Notes: generated by a model not told the origin, from the letters alone. A stretch of DNA of 64,000 nt from Adiantum capillus-veneris (GCA_014529385.2 CM043943.1:97614355-97678354), one strand, 5' to 3'; shown: positions 34,221 to 46,871, numbered from the stretch's first letter. Made by a program: numbers and translations.

Positions 34221-35600
34221 CTTATCTATCTTTTTTCTCAAAGAAACCTTGTAATTATAGAGTAATGATTCTTGAAGTGTATTCCAAAAGCCTATTATTC
34301 TCTATTTTCCACTCAAAGCCTACAAGCCTTGTAAGATGGCCAATGGCCGTGGTAAAAGGTCCCAAGTCTTTGGGTCAAAACCCTTTGTTTTTAGGGTAGC
34401 ATTATCATTATCTGTAAGGAGCTTTTGGACGTCTATTGAGAGCTGCAACTTTGCTACAACTTGTAATCAATATTTCTCTTTGTCTGGTAACCAAAAATCG
34501 ATTCCGATTAGTGCTTTGTGTTCCTTGTCTCTTGCTCTTGAATCTGAGTGTAATCATTCTCAGTTTTGTTGTGGTTTGCGACAACCTGTTTGTTATCTAA
34601 ATGCATATATTTGAATGCTAAAATGGTTATTTTTTGATGTTTTGACCTTGGAAGAGTGTTTCTAAGCCATAGAGCTATCTTTTTGAATGGTTCTGCTGCA
34701 GTGTTTTGCACATTTTTTTGGGATGTATTGTGATTTTTGTACCTCATTTGATGAGCACACAACTTGGTAGAATTGTTCCCTTAGGTGTTGTAATACTCCT
34801 CCTTAAGTTTTATTGCATTCCAACTTTGTTTGGATGTCAAAAGGATGTGATGACCGAGAGCGGTGAGACTGGACATAGGTAGATTTTCGGACTAGAGAGT
34901 GATAGATTTTCTATAATAGTCGATGGCGTGGTTCTGTAGGTTCACTTCTTAAGGCTGAAAGACTCAAAGAGTCTCCATGCCCCATCCCGAGTCGCTTCCC
35001 TGAGTATTGACATATGTTAGTGCCAAATAGCTATGCTACAGAAGTTCGTCACGCAGAGACCCGCTAACATTGGCATTGTTACAAGGGAGTCGACCCTTAG
35101 GTGTGAGTGACCTAGTCGTACAAAAATCCTCCTTTCAAAATATTTTGACACCCATTCCATTTACACTTAGGCAATAAAGCAGCTAGATGAGGGTTTAGTG
35201 CTTGGTAGAGACTAGAGTTGGGGAGTACAAGTTCTACTCTTTATGAGAAAAGAGAGCTGCGTGTGTGAGATACAAAAGACAATTCATTCTTTGGTTTTCT
35301 CTATGCTTGTAAAGGATTGTTTCACCATCCATCTCATTGTTATTTTTGTATTGTTTTATTCATTCCCGTTCATAGAATCAATTCAATTCATAGGAGTAGG
35401 TTAAATAACAACCTCAACCATCAAATGGGGCTAAAGGAATCACGTTAAAAATTGTTCGAAACCATATTTTGGTACAAAAGACCATAACTCTGAAAATTAA
35501 AAATTTGATTGGTCAGAGCATCAAAGCTCATTCAAACTCAAAAATACCTTGCAAAAAGGGATGAACAAGCTTGTAGGAGACAAACTGAACAGTTTATTTT
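34221..35600. other. Unassigned, possibly LTR-derived
   Basis: No coding frame. A stretch at 34850-35110 ('gaccgagagcggtgagactg', 'cgtcacgcagagacccgc') has no partner that I found in the window. Confidence 0.35.
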
Positions 35601-35615
35601 CAGTTTTGCTGAGGA

Positions 35616-36281
35616 ACATGGATCTCGATCCATGTACCTCTGTGACCAACTGACTAGAAATTATCACCCACTGTTGAAGATATTAGAATCTGAGTGCTGA
35701 AGTACACCCAAAATCACGAATCTGAGTGCTCTCAGATATTAGAATCTGAGTGCTGAAGTACACCCAAAATCACGAATCTGAGTGCTCTCAGATATTAGAA
35801 TCTGAGTGTTGAAGTACATCCAAAATCACGAAGCTGGACAAGTCGGCACAAAACCTTGAAAATCTAATAAAATTAGGGGGAATTGAACTTTTAGTATTCC
35901 AAATTCAAAATCGGGTGAGATTTGCTTTCTATGGGGAACAAAGAACTAGCAGGACAAAATTCATGACCAATTGCTTCCCAACATGGATCGCGATCCATGT
36001 ACCTGCTTGACATTTGTGACTGATACTAGACCAATACATTCCTAATAACTAGTGGAATAAGTTTTCGAAAAGAGACCACAACAAAAGTGCAAAAAGTTGA
36101 TCAAAACAACAAAATTTTGTCAGATAGCCAAAATCGCAAAACAGACACAAAGTTTTGCTTTTGGTTGGGCAAAAGTGATTCAAATTCAAAAATATTTGGG
36201 GAAGAGTGTCACCAAAACAAGGACTATAGGTTGACCAAGTCTCATGTCAAAATAAGATCAAACATAGATCGCAATTCATGT
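35616..36281. repeat. Second palindrome array
   Basis: ACATGGATCGCGATCCATGT is a perfect 20-bp palindrome at 35981-36000. Variants lie at 35616-35635 (central mismatch) and 36262-36281 (degenerate). Each is followed by ACCT and preceded by loosely similar text. Steps are 365 and 281 bp. The core ATCGCGAT is the same as in the arrays at 9300 and 21546, though the flanking arms differ. Confidence 0.8.
35681..35832. repeat. Tandem repeat, 56-bp unit, about 2.7 copies
   Basis: Unit starts at 35681, 35737 and 35793 ('tattagaatctgagtg...'). The first two copies are identical and the third differs at a few bases. The unit itself contains AATCTGAGTGCT twice. It lies within the palindrome array and lengthens its first step. 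Confidence 0.95.
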
Positions 36282-36429
36282 ACCTCATCATGATCTTTTG
36301 TTAAAAATTGACAAGTGGGTGACTGATATAATTTGAAACACATTTCCCAAAAGAACCATTGGAAGAAAAGTTTACAAAAGAGATGAAAAAGGCTAAAAAG
36401 GCCAACTCCCAACTACAATTGCTCTATGT

Positions 36430-37330
36430 GCCACCAGCCACCACTGGAACAAAGTAACCCACCTTGGCTGTCGGTTGTCCCACAATCACTCCCAAAAATC
36501 TGCTAGAATCTTTGTCATGAGGCCCTCCTCCTACTAGTGGGTCCTTGTAGTAGGTCCAACCTCTCTCCGAGTTGTCATTATGTGGTGCCCTAGACAAGCT
36601 TTGTACTAAAAAAAATGGGGTTCCTGGGTGGTGAGTAGGCGCAAATGGGTCTCACCAAAACCACTCTTCTAGGTCCAGTATAGCCGTGCCAGCAAAGCTT
36701 GGCTCTCCAATGCCCAAAGCCGCCAGTGTCTTGTCTCTAAAGCAGCAGGGTTGGGGTCAATGATAGAGGTCCTCTCATTGATGCCCACCACTCAAATCCT
36801 CTGGAAGCATCACTCAACCACCTCGGGTGCCTCGACAGGGACGCTGAGGAGATGCCTCTCTCTCTGTACCTCAATGGACAAGCAAGAGCCTCATTCTAAG
36901 TTGGCCCTCATGGCTATGACAACCTCTAGTTGTGTAGAGGCCCCCATCTGGGGCTGACAACTCTAACGGGATGAGCCAATCTTCTGGTAGAGCCTCTCCA
37001 ATGTCCTGCCACATACTCTTTTCCCCTCTCATGCCCTGCACATGTATGCTCTGAAGCTCCTCTAGAAGATGTGTTAACGGCATCCCCAAGTAACTTGTCC
37101 CCAACCAAGCGGGTTGGCCCCTCTGCCATGGGGCCTTATGAGACACTTGGATGGCTCCCAACCATGTGGCCATGCTGGGTGCGGACTAAATGGTTTAGCT
37201 CCAGTGCCTGTATCACGTGCTCCTCTAAGCCACCTCTCAACTTCTCCCAAGCCCGCAATAGGCTCACTGCAAATCGATCCTCCCACCTCTACTAAGGCTA
37301 GCTCTATGCCTCTCTATGAAAATACACAGT
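36430..37330 (-). pseudogene. L1-type LINE, copy 2, 3' part only
   Basis: On the minus strand this aligns to about 33060-33930 of LINE copy 1. Segments HVQGMRGEKSMWQDIGEALPEDWL (split here only for description: HVQGMRGEKSMW then QDIGEALPEDWL) and HWRLWALES match MRGVQSMCQDISESVPAEWL and HWRLWAWEC. Several shifts and stops are present. It starts well downstream of the RT, as expected of a 5'-truncated LINE insertion. No tail or target duplication could be set. Confidence 0.82.
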
Positions 37331-38475
37331 GTGGAAGGACTCCAAGAACCCCCTATCTAAGAGACTCTGGTGCTAATCCACTGCAACAATGTAATGGAAA
37401 TGGCCTATGAGCTTTGAGAGTAGCGAAATTAGGAAATTAGGTAAAGTACTTTTGTGAGATTACTTTGTATTATAGCGGGTAAGCTTGATTGATGGTAGCA
37501 ACATAAGCATCGGTACTTAGTTAACTTGGCATGAAAAATACTTTTGCAAGAGAGAGAGTTTAGAGAACATGACAATAGTTGAGGACAAGATTCATACGGA
37601 GCCGATCCCCCCTCCAATAGGCATTTGTATTATAGTTTCTCCCATCAAGAGAGACTTGGTACAATACAATCTTTGTGTTCCTTATGACCTAGGTGATGCA
37701 ATGAATATAGAAATCTTCATGCATCACAAGCATAACATAAAATTTGTAGAAAGCATTAGCTATCCCAAGCCTCAGTCCCAAGGCCTCAAACACCTTTGAA
37801 GGTGGAGAGAGCTAGCGGGGAATGAGGGTAGGGAAGAGGAAGAAGAAACATTCCATAGGAGAAAGAAATAGTTCCTCACTTATCATCACTCTTCTTGCTA
37901 GCATACATAATAGCATAGTATTGAATATGGAGAAGATGGAAAGCTTAAGAATTGAAGCATGGATCTTGGTTGGATTTGCATTCCATAGCCAAGAGTGTTG
38001 GTGTAGGTTCTCACTTCTCACAAGCTTGGAGAAGGAGGTGGAGTTCCTCAACTTTCACCAAGTGAGAATGATTCCACAAAATGAGTGTGTGTGTGTGTGG
38101 TGTATATCCCCCCAGAACCCCCTTTGCTTGCTTTTGGTGAGTTTTATCGTTTACACATGTTTCAAGCTCATTGGACCCCTCTCTCCCTAGCCAATCACAT
38201 GCAGCATGCATTCAAGTACATGAGTAGTCTTTGGACAAGTGTCCTCCTTACCCCTTTGAGAGAGAGAGCTTGAAAATATCTATATATTTGTCGGGTGGAA
38301 CTAGAAGCTCAGTGGACCCCTCTTTAGCCCAACCAATAGCATTCAAGCACACCATGTGGTTAAGCATATGGAGAGTCTGACATGTGTCCCATATGCCTTT
38401 TGAGAAAAGGGGTGCCCTTTGGGTGAGTGGAAGGTTAAGTCAAAGATTCCCCTAACATTGGGACTTTCATACATA
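37331..38475. other. Unassigned stretch
   Basis: No coding frame recognised. It may include the 3' untranslated region or LTR of the Gypsy element that starts at 39640, but no LTR pair was found. Confidence 0.35.
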
Positions 38476-38760
38476 GGAAGCTTCTCAAGCACCTTCCTCA
38501 TTAAGTTTGTAGGGTCTCTTTTTTACTCAAGCACCTTACCCCCCCATGCATGGGAAGCTTCTCAAGCACCTTCCTCATTAAGTTTGTAGGGTCTCTTTTT
38601 TACTCAAGCGATGCTCTCAAGCACCTTCCTCATTAGGTATGACAAGCACCTCCAGTATCTTAGTCATCAAGCATGACAAGCGTCTCAAGCACCTTAGTCA
38701 TCAGCACGACAAAGCACTCCAAACACCTTAGTCATCAAGCACAACAGGTACCTCAATATT
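38476..38760. repeat. Tandem repeats, 77-bp unit then shorter units
   Basis: A 77-bp unit at 38476 is repeated at 38553 ('ggaagcttctcaagcacc...'). It is followed by a run of shorter, drifting units around CTCAAGCACCTT and TTAGTCATCA up to about 38760. Confidence 0.9.
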
Positions 38761-38879
38761 AGGTCAGGTTCCCACCTCAAGCTGAGCCCTAGCTTGCCTA
38801 AGATCAAAGGACTTTTAACACTAACTATTGGAGGTCTTTAATGAAGCTAGCCCTAATGTCTTTTAAGCTTTATTAGATG

Positions 38880-39070
38880 CACGTTTCTCTTTGATAGACT
38901 ACCTCCTTTTGGACCCGTATTGAAATGTAACCATCTCTCCTCTTGGTCCCCTGTTGAGATAAGTCTAGAAGCACTTATTGCACATTTCTCTTTTGTAGAC
39001 TCTCCTTTTGGACCCCTATTGAGATGCAACCATCTCTCCTTTTGGTCCCAACCTGAGGTAGGTCTAAACG
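38880..39070. repeat. Tandem duplication, about 99-bp unit
   Basis: 'ccttttggaccc...accatctctcc' occurs at about 38905 and again at about 39004 with scattered differences. Confidence 0.85.
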
Positions 39071-39639
39071 CACATGTCTCTATTCTAACTCTTGTTTCCA
39101 TTTATTCTCCCACATTAAATGATTAGTTTAATATGAGAAAATCATTTGCGTTAACTAGATATTAAATTTTATGACATTACCTCTCTCTTGAAATCATAGT
39201 CTTCCTCGACTATGAGGTAGAGAACATAAAGCCTAGTCATTAGTCCATGTTACTTAGCGGGTAGAGGATCCCTTTTTACCCTACGACATCATTCCAAGAT
39301 GGACGACTAATCCATTTGGTGCTTGGGAGACGTAGATTCTGCAAGCATGTTTGCTCTTTAGTCCATATCATACTTCCAAACAAGAGTGACAAGCTCTATT
39401 TGGTGTTTGAGAGACGTTGTCACCACAAACTGTGCACAATAAAAAGAGAACTAGTCTTATAGGACAAACATATTTTTCATTTAAAATTCATTTTCATATG
39501 CTTACTCTAGTGCAACATTGTAAGCATTGACAAGGTTCATATTATCCTTCAGCTAGGTTCCTTGCATCCATTTAGCATCTTTAAAAGGATAATTCTTTAA
39601 CTTAATAAGATATCGTCAAATAATCTTACCGTTTCTTAA

Positions 39640-41374
39640 TACCTTGTCTTCATGTCATAGGATGGACTAAGATTGAAGTACTTCTTCTTGATCTTTGATT
39701 TTTGGATGGTTTGCAACTATTGATTCTTTTGATGGTGCTCCTATGTAGATTCTCATGGAAAACATTGTGCACGAGCCAATGGTTGGGCAACTTCAATTGA
39801 TAAGCCATCTCATTGACTGACTTAAGAATTTTAAGGACCATAGTATCTTTTTGCTAGTTTAGCATCATACTCTTGGTGGTCCATAGGAATCTTGCCCGTA
39901 GTATGCCTCAGATGAGCCTTGAGAAACTTTAGCAAGACCCAATCATTTTCCTTAAAGGAAAAGGCTCTTCTGTTCTTATTAGCAGCAGCCCTTTTCGCCT
40001 TTCCTATGGGATGGATATAACCCCTTTGATCTTTGGAAAAGATGCTTGTAGGTCTCAGCTATATTCATCAGCAGCAAAGATCTTCCCATGTACTTTAAGT
40101 AGTAAGGGACTTTTGGATCTTCCTTCTTTAACCTCAAAAGGTACTTTTTCCATAGAAGTATGTACAATATCATTGTACGCATACTCTATAAGAGGTAGGT
40201 ACTTCTATCATTGAGAACGTTGATCTACTTCCATGACATAGGCTTTTAGTAGATTCAAGAATTGTTAAATTAATTATTTCACTTTGGTCATCCATTTGTG
40301 GACGATAGGCCGAAAGAGAAATTTAATCTATTTCCTAGATTCTCAAAGAGACCCTTCTAAAAATTACTGGTCATTCTATAATATTTGTCCAACACTATGA
40401 ATGTTGGAAAGCCGTGATGCTTGAAAATTTGAGATCTGAAGAGGGTTGCCATTTGATGTGCCTTATTAGTCTTTTTGACAGGCATAGAGTGTGTTTTCTT
40501 GTAAGCATGTCGATTGAAACAATTTCAACTTTTGGTATACCACGCATTTTGAAACATACTCTTGTATGTTTACTTTTCATGGTATACCAACAAAAATACA
40601 TTTCTACTCCTTGAAGAGTAGATTATGGATACCCTCTTTGCACCGCATAAGGAGAAGTATGGGATTCATACATGATTTTCTTATTGTATGGATGAGTAAC
40701 ACAATAGCCTATTGCCATTTGGAAGATAACCATCCATCAAGGTGAATGGTTCTTTTTTTCTTCCCTAATGCAAAGGCTATAATTACATACTTAAGTTCTT
40801 GACCAGTAGCATACTCATCTATCATAAAAGATAAATCATTATGAGTTGCTATAGACACCACATTTACCCTTGGTTGTTGTGAAAGTGCATCGACCACTTG
40901 ATTGTGCTTGCCAACAATGTGAGAAATATGACATTTAAATTGCAAAAGAAAATTTTCCCACCTCATTTGCTTGTCGAAGAGCTTGGTTTGCGTCATGAAG
41001 TTCTTGAGGCTTTGTGATATATTCGTAGGATGAATGGAGTCCCCAAGAGATAGTGTTTCCACGTATTTAGGACATATAGAATATCTAGTAGCTCTTTTTT
41101 GTATTTTCCCAATACTCACTTATCAGAGTTGAGTCTTTGACTCTCATATGCCTATGGCATACCCTTCTTGAAGAAAAATAGCTCCAAGGCAATCACCACA
41201 AGCATCACATTGGACCTCAAATGTCTTTGAGAGATGTAATAGTGTGAGCACACGTTGAGAGATAAGCTTCTCAAAAGCTTCTTGCACTTTTGTAGTCCAT
41301 GAAAACTTAACGTTCTTTTTTATTTTCTAAGTCATGTAATGGGCCTGCTATTAGCGAGAATTCTTTTTATGAAG
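39640..41374 (-). mobile_element. Ty3/Gypsy element 3, 3' part (broken)
   Basis: A minus-strand Gypsy remnant. The RT connection and RNase H lie at about 40700-41370, with FDKQMRWENFLLQF and GKHNQVVDALSQQP near 40880-40980. A degraded integrase follows at about 40000-40650. Its C-terminal end is at about 39650-39840 (LKILKSVNEMAYQLKLP, VHNVFHENL). The upstream half lies at 48826-50310 beyond the inserted element. Broken, ten or more breaks. Confidence 0.82.
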
Positions 41375-41730
41375 TGAGAGGCGAAAGTGAAAAATAGACC
41401 CGGTGGCCTCTACACCAAGACTATGCACAATGGCCTCATCATGGGGGATACACAATAGGGGCACCACCTAGCAAGATATGCGGCTAGGACGCATACATAT
41501 ACACAATGAAGCATGCCATGGAAAACAATTTCAAGATCCACGCCCAAATGTGGAATGGGGTGGTCGGAGAATAAGGTGAGAGGAGTGGTGAATGAGTGAG
41601 AATGGGCTTGCTACTCGTGCATGTTAGTAAGGAAGATAATGAGGTAGGGGAAACTTGCGAGTATGCTCACTTATCATACAAGAGGTGGCGAATCTGCACA
41701 CCTCAAGATGGAAGTAGCAAGATGATAGGA

Positions 41731-41775
<45 letters not shown>

Positions 41776-43318
41776 TGTATGGTGGCGAGTCCGCACACCT
41801 TTACATAAGCAGAAAAAAGGCAAGGAACAAGCATATACCATACTCACAATGAGATGTATCCAAAGCGACACAAAGTATGGCACCAAGATGGAGTGTGTTG
41901 ATTGCTTGCAAAAGATGAATACAATAGGTAGCGTATGGCAGGAAAATGAGAAGGGAACAAGATCGTAGGAGGCATAATGGAGAGATGGGAGTTGATGGCA
42001 AGGAATATCATGAGTGTGTCCACCCTTCTTCTTCTTGAAATTGTGCCTTCAACCCTTAATTACAAGTGGTGTGGAGGTGTGGTGCTCATCTTTTGTGCAT
42101 GGTGATGGTGATGATGATGGTGTTGTGATTAGGTGATTAGGGTTCATGCTACAAGCATGTAGCACAAGAGTGTGTATGGATAGGTGTGTGTGTGTGTGTG
42201 TGTGTTCTCTCTCAAGTGAGCTCTCATGGCCTCCTTATATAGGGAAAGAGGGAAGGATTTAGCAATATTTCTATTTGAGGTGAGTGTCCCACTTTGGTGA
42301 CTAGGAAAATGGGGTGCATGTGACTGTGGCTCCCATCTTGTCTCCTCATTATTTAAAATACCAGGGTCAATAGAGAGAGAAGAAGAGAGAATGTGAGTAG
42401 GATGTAGAGGATAGGAAATATTTACAATAGTCTAGCTTTGGATAGACATAAGCTTATTAGGGAGAGAAGAGAGAGGTAAGAAAATTATAAGAGAGGTTGT
42501 CGAAGGTGGATATTTGTTGATGAGGATGGATCCTCCAAAAATGGTGATAGAATTACTCTAGACTAGCCAAGACCTCATTAAAAGAGCCTTGTCTCTTGTA
42601 ATCATGCTTGAAGACTTGTAGAACCATAGCCATTCTAGAAGGAAGAAAAGTGGGATGGCCTGTGTCACCATTACACGAGAAAACTGGGGCCCACTACAAA
42701 AATCATATCTCCGTGTTCATAACTCCAAAAATTCTGAAAAAAATTGAGCTAAAAGTTGAGATCACGAGCTACATCTTTCATGTTGAACGCTCCTTCAGAT
42801 TCGGGGTTCTTCTTTACTTAAAAAATTCAGCCAAATAATGTATTATTTGTGGCTGCAAAAGTCTTTTGGTGGTCCCCTTTGAGTGGACTTCTCTCTTGCC
42901 TTCAAGTGTAAGCTCCTTCATGTGTATGAAAACATGACCTAGAGTGTTGAAAAGATTGGCAATCATCTAGATGGAGGTATTATTGAAATTTGAAAGTGGG
43001 GTTGAGGTTTGAAAATGAAAACTAGTGAATAAAATATTTGGTAGAGTGGAATAATATATATACATGAATTTTTTTTTAAAGAAAATACTAGAATATATAT
43101 ATATTTAATATTTAAGGTCAAAAGAGAGATCAACAAAGAAAGCTTACTTATTATGCTACATCGTGATTGATTAGCATAAGTATTATTTATTTAATAAAGG
43201 CTAAAACGTTAGTGAAAAAGGTAAGAAAAAATCAAAAGTAACTTATATAATAGGAAATATTTTTGGTAAAAGAGAAAAAAATATGGGGGGGTTCCCATGC
43301 ATGGAAAAGATTGCCTCA
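41375..43318 (-). repeat. 3' LTR of the gag-protease element
   Basis: 1944 bp, direct repeat of 46890-48825. It contains a 39-bp GA tract (41735-41773) and a GT tract (42184-42205). The GA tract is 8 bp longer than in the partner, which accounts for the whole length difference. Confidence 0.96.
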
Positions 43319-43336
43319 TTAGCCCTCCCCCTAAGG
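43319..43336 (-). other. Polypurine tract of the gag-protease element
   Basis: Minus-strand CCTTAGGGGGAGGGCTAA abuts the 3' LTR start TGAGGCAA. Confidence 0.85.
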
Positions 43337-43339
43337 CTA

Positions 43340-45138
43340 GAGGTATTCATGCCTCTAGCTCTGTACTTGAGCATGTTGAAATAGAGTAGGATTTCCCCCT
43401 TTGGGCTGGTAGATCCTTGTAGGGAATAATGGATCCCTTGGAAGCATGAGGCTCCCCAAAGTTCTTTTCGGTGTCCACCTGGGTCCCACACTAAGCGTAA
43501 ATCCATTGTATGCAATAATTTCCTCTTCAGAAGATCACACTTATAATGATTCTTGAGTCCACAAGCTGCACAAGAATTAACTCTTGCATAAGTGATAGAA
43601 GGTATGGAAAGAACTTGATCATTCCTTGAAAGTATTCCAAAGAGGCACCGTGCATGGCTTCCTCGTCCAGACACATAGCCAAAAGGGAGTAAGAAACCAT
43701 AATCCTCATATCTTGCTTGTTTTCCTTCTTCATGCCAAATTAATAGAGACCTGTTGCCCACATGGATAGATTGCATGGTTGATGTCTGTTGCACAAGAGA
43801 GCCCACCATGTACAAAAGATAAACTACAAACCACATTTTGAAAAATGACTCCATGTTACCACTAGTATGCAAAACCATTCTTCCTTGATTGGTGTGTCCT
43901 AGATTGATTCCACTGGTTGTTGATGTCAATCCTTCCACTCTTGTCGCAACCCAACTTAAAGAGCTTCCCAAATTAATGTTACACACAATGTTCACAGTTA
44001 GAAAGGAAAACCTAAAGTGCCAGTAGACCTCAATTGCATTTCTCTGCATGAGTCTTTCACGAATCTCGTGCCATAGGGGTAGTTGAAGTGTCTTCACCAC
44101 TTTCACATGTGGTTGCAAATTTGAAGGATCCACCTTGTTGTGGTTGAATGTGAGGCCCATTACCTCAATGGAGCTATCACTTCCTTCACTCCCTGTTGAC
44201 TCCTCCTCTGAAGTGGTTGAAGTGTCACCACTAGAAAACTCATCCTCGGAGGTTTCTAGATCCATGTCGCGTTGTTGACCTATCTTCATGTCGTAAAGTA
44301 TTGGCCTTCCTTTTGCATCCTTCTTCTGGATTATGCCGGTGTCCCAGTCCTGCTTAACTCTCATAGCCATAAGCCAAGGCCTCCCTAGAATGATAGGATA
44401 GCCCTCCCCTTTGTGTGGCATGACAAAGATGTCCACATCTACCTCGGTGTTGAATGCCTTTATCCTAACTGCATTTATGACACCAACACATTGAACTTTT
44501 AAATTATTTGCCATTTTGGCTCGGCATGGTGCCGGCCGACTCACCTCTAAACCCAAACGGTGCATCATTTTTTTACTCATGACGCATATTTGTGCGCCAC
44601 CATCGATGTAGATATTGAAGATGTGTTGCGCTTTGATGTAAGCATCCATCACTGGTAGTATGTCGTCTAGATTCCTCCCAGAGATAGCCCCAGCTATCTT
44701 TGGCTTTGGTTGCCTCGTGTTAACCATCTTTGTCCATTGTCTCCTCACCCTAGGTGCTAGGTGGAGTAATTGGGGCCAGGTGATTTTTGGGCCCTGCACA
44801 GAAACATCTTGAACCAAATCATATGGTTTAGAACATTCACCCAAAGAGAAATCTACAATGTCAATTTTACGTCGTGACTTGGACGGCTTTTTGCTAGATT
44901 CCCCTTTAGTCTTCATCTTTTCTTCCTTTTGGGAAGATTCACCATGCCTAGCGCGTTTTACCCCAATGGCATCTACTCCTTTAACCTTGGTCTTATCCTC
45001 CTCCACTTTCTCCTTTCCTTTACCTTCAAGACTGATGACGCTTACTGTTTGATTGCCAACTGGTGGTGGGGGTAAGGTTGGAATGAGAGGTTGTGGTGGT
45101 GGTGGATGTGGTTGAATGGGTGGTTGTAGGATTTGCAC
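43340..45138 (-). mobile_element. Protease region and downstream frame, gag-protease element
   Basis: In element order: a Pro-rich and then Lys-rich linker; a retropepsin (about 44350-44640, FNIYIDGGAQICVM at the active-site position, later GYPIILGRPWLMAMR); and an acidic Ser/Glu stretch (about 44150-44260). The same open frame then runs on for about 270 codons with no family resemblance, into the LTR. That last part may simply lack stops in a young element. A CAACGLKNHYKC run near 43530-43570 is zinc-knuckle-like, but I would not rely on it. Confidence 0.8.
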
Positions 45139-46061
45139 GGGTGGTGCTTGTTGTGGTGCCCTCGGTGGTGGTGGTCTTGCTCTCGGTGGTGAAACGTGGT
45201 TTGCCTAGCTCCTCTGTTGAAATTCTGCCTCCTTGGGTGTGGACAGTAGTACATGCCATGACCATCCTCCCCACAATTGTAGTAGTGGTATTCTTGGTTT
45301 TGCCTTCGTTGTCCTCTCCCTTGCTCTTGGTTGCGATTGTGTGCATGCCCTTGTTGTATCAAATGGACTGAGAGATTCTCAAGTTGATTGGTGATTTGGT
45401 TGAGCAGGTCTTGCTGATCTTCAATTGGTTCTTGTGGTTGAATCCTCTGGGCGACTGTTGTAGGTGGTGCTAGAGGTGGTGGGGTCCTAACGGCTTCCTC
45501 TCCATCGATATTCCTGGCTTGTAGGTGCAACTTCTTGTCTTTAAGGCGGGCCACTTCAACTGCTAGCTCATACGTAGCACGAAACCTTCCCTTCACCTTC
45601 TCTTTAAGAGTTGGCCATAACCCAGCCACAAACCGATCCTTCTTTAGGAAATCAGGTGCCCCCTCATCCTCTCTTAGCGATGCAACCCATCGCCCCCATA
45701 GATCTACAAACTTTGACTCATATGATACGTATTCCAGCATACTGCCCTGCTTCAACTCTGTCAACAATTGCCATAGTTTCTCTGATGTTGTGCCCTCTCC
45801 AAAACGCTTGACAAAGGCTGCCCTTAATAAGTCCCACCGTTGCTTGGTTTCTTGTGCCAAGGCATTGTACCATGATCTTGCCTCCACCTTCATTAGAAGT
45901 GGGAAGATGCGCAAGCGCGAAGCATCATCATCTCTTGCAGAGATGACACATGCTATTTCCAAGTTGTCTAGAAAGTCTGTAGCATCCTCGCCCACCTTAC
46001 CAGTAAAGGTTGGAAATGCTACACTTGCCATGATTACTGAGAGAGAGCTAGAAAGACACAC
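45042..46061 (-). mobile_element. gag region, gag-protease element
   Basis: About 340 codons. The capsid-like part has FTGKVGEDATDFLDNLE, the ARSWYNALAQETKQRWDLLR segment and FVKRFGEG, typical of plant Gypsy gag. Next comes a Gln/Asn-rich stretch, a zinc-knuckle-like NCGEDGHGMYYC, and a His-rich tail. It overlaps the start of the protease-bearing frame. Gag of a non-autonomous element can be packaged with helper enzymes; which helper is unknown. Confidence 0.88.
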
Positions 46062-46114
46062 TGCTTAACTTGCAAAAGTTTTTTTCTTCTTTACAAAGAG
46101 GCGTGTATACCCTA

Positions 46115-46870
46115 TTATACTAGGACATAGATTAAAACTTCAAACGGTACATTGCCTTGTACCAAAGGTAAAACAAATGGCTGATCTGATGCCAGAACCT
46201 CAAAAAATCGCTCCACACCCGGCATGGTGTCAATGACGTGCTGGTAGTGAATCTTCAAGTCCAATATTACCTTGATTGAGCGTACACATGTTGGTATGTG
46301 TGATCTGTCTTGAGGTAGGTTGTCCTGATTCATGTGAAGCTTAGAGGTGCTTAGTCACTGTCCAAGCTTGTAGGAGAGGGTGGTGTTCTTTCCTGAAACA
46401 AACTCAGTAGATCCCTAGTTTCTCTAGTGAGAGTGTGAGCCAATGCTTCTGTTATCTGTGCTGCAGCATCAGGTGCGACTTGAAAATTGACTATGATAAT
46501 TACCTCGGTGACTTGAGTTAACCGATTCTCAAAGTACAATAGTGTTGATTCTCTATTGTGCAGATCTCCTTCCATTTTGTTGTTGTTGGTTGGTTGTAGG
46601 TTGCGGACATGGTTTCCACCTCCTCCTTCTTCTTCTTGGCACTTGGCCTATGTATATCCAATGGGTTTGGTGCGTTGGTTGACTCTCCCACTTCAAATTG
46701 ATTACCGTTATGCCTGGCACTCGAGCTTCGATGGAGATGCGGAGTTCGTCTAGTTGTGCTTGGAGCTCTTCTTCTTCTGTCGTCCAGTTAGAAAATACTT
46801 CATACTCATTCATCCATTCACAATAGTTTAGGGTTTTCAGTCTTGTAAACTGAAGGGTTTCAAGAGCCCT
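46115..46870 (-). mobile_element. 5' leader with upstream coding-like part, gag-protease element
   Basis: Between the PBS and gag there are minus-strand open stretches of 111, 74 and 72 codons. They have acidic, Gln-rich sequence (for example EEEELQAQLDEL) and may be an N-terminal extension of gag. No domain recognised. Confidence 0.5.
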
Positions 46871-46871
46871 C

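Noticed and set aside
43243-43700. Novel protein domain after the protease of the young gag element
   Set aside because: The frame is open but runs into the LTR and shows no conserved pattern. A young element may simply lack stops there.
45093-45371. Plus-strand Val-rich frame opposite gag
   Set aside because: Shadow of the His/Gln-rich gag tail on the minus strand.
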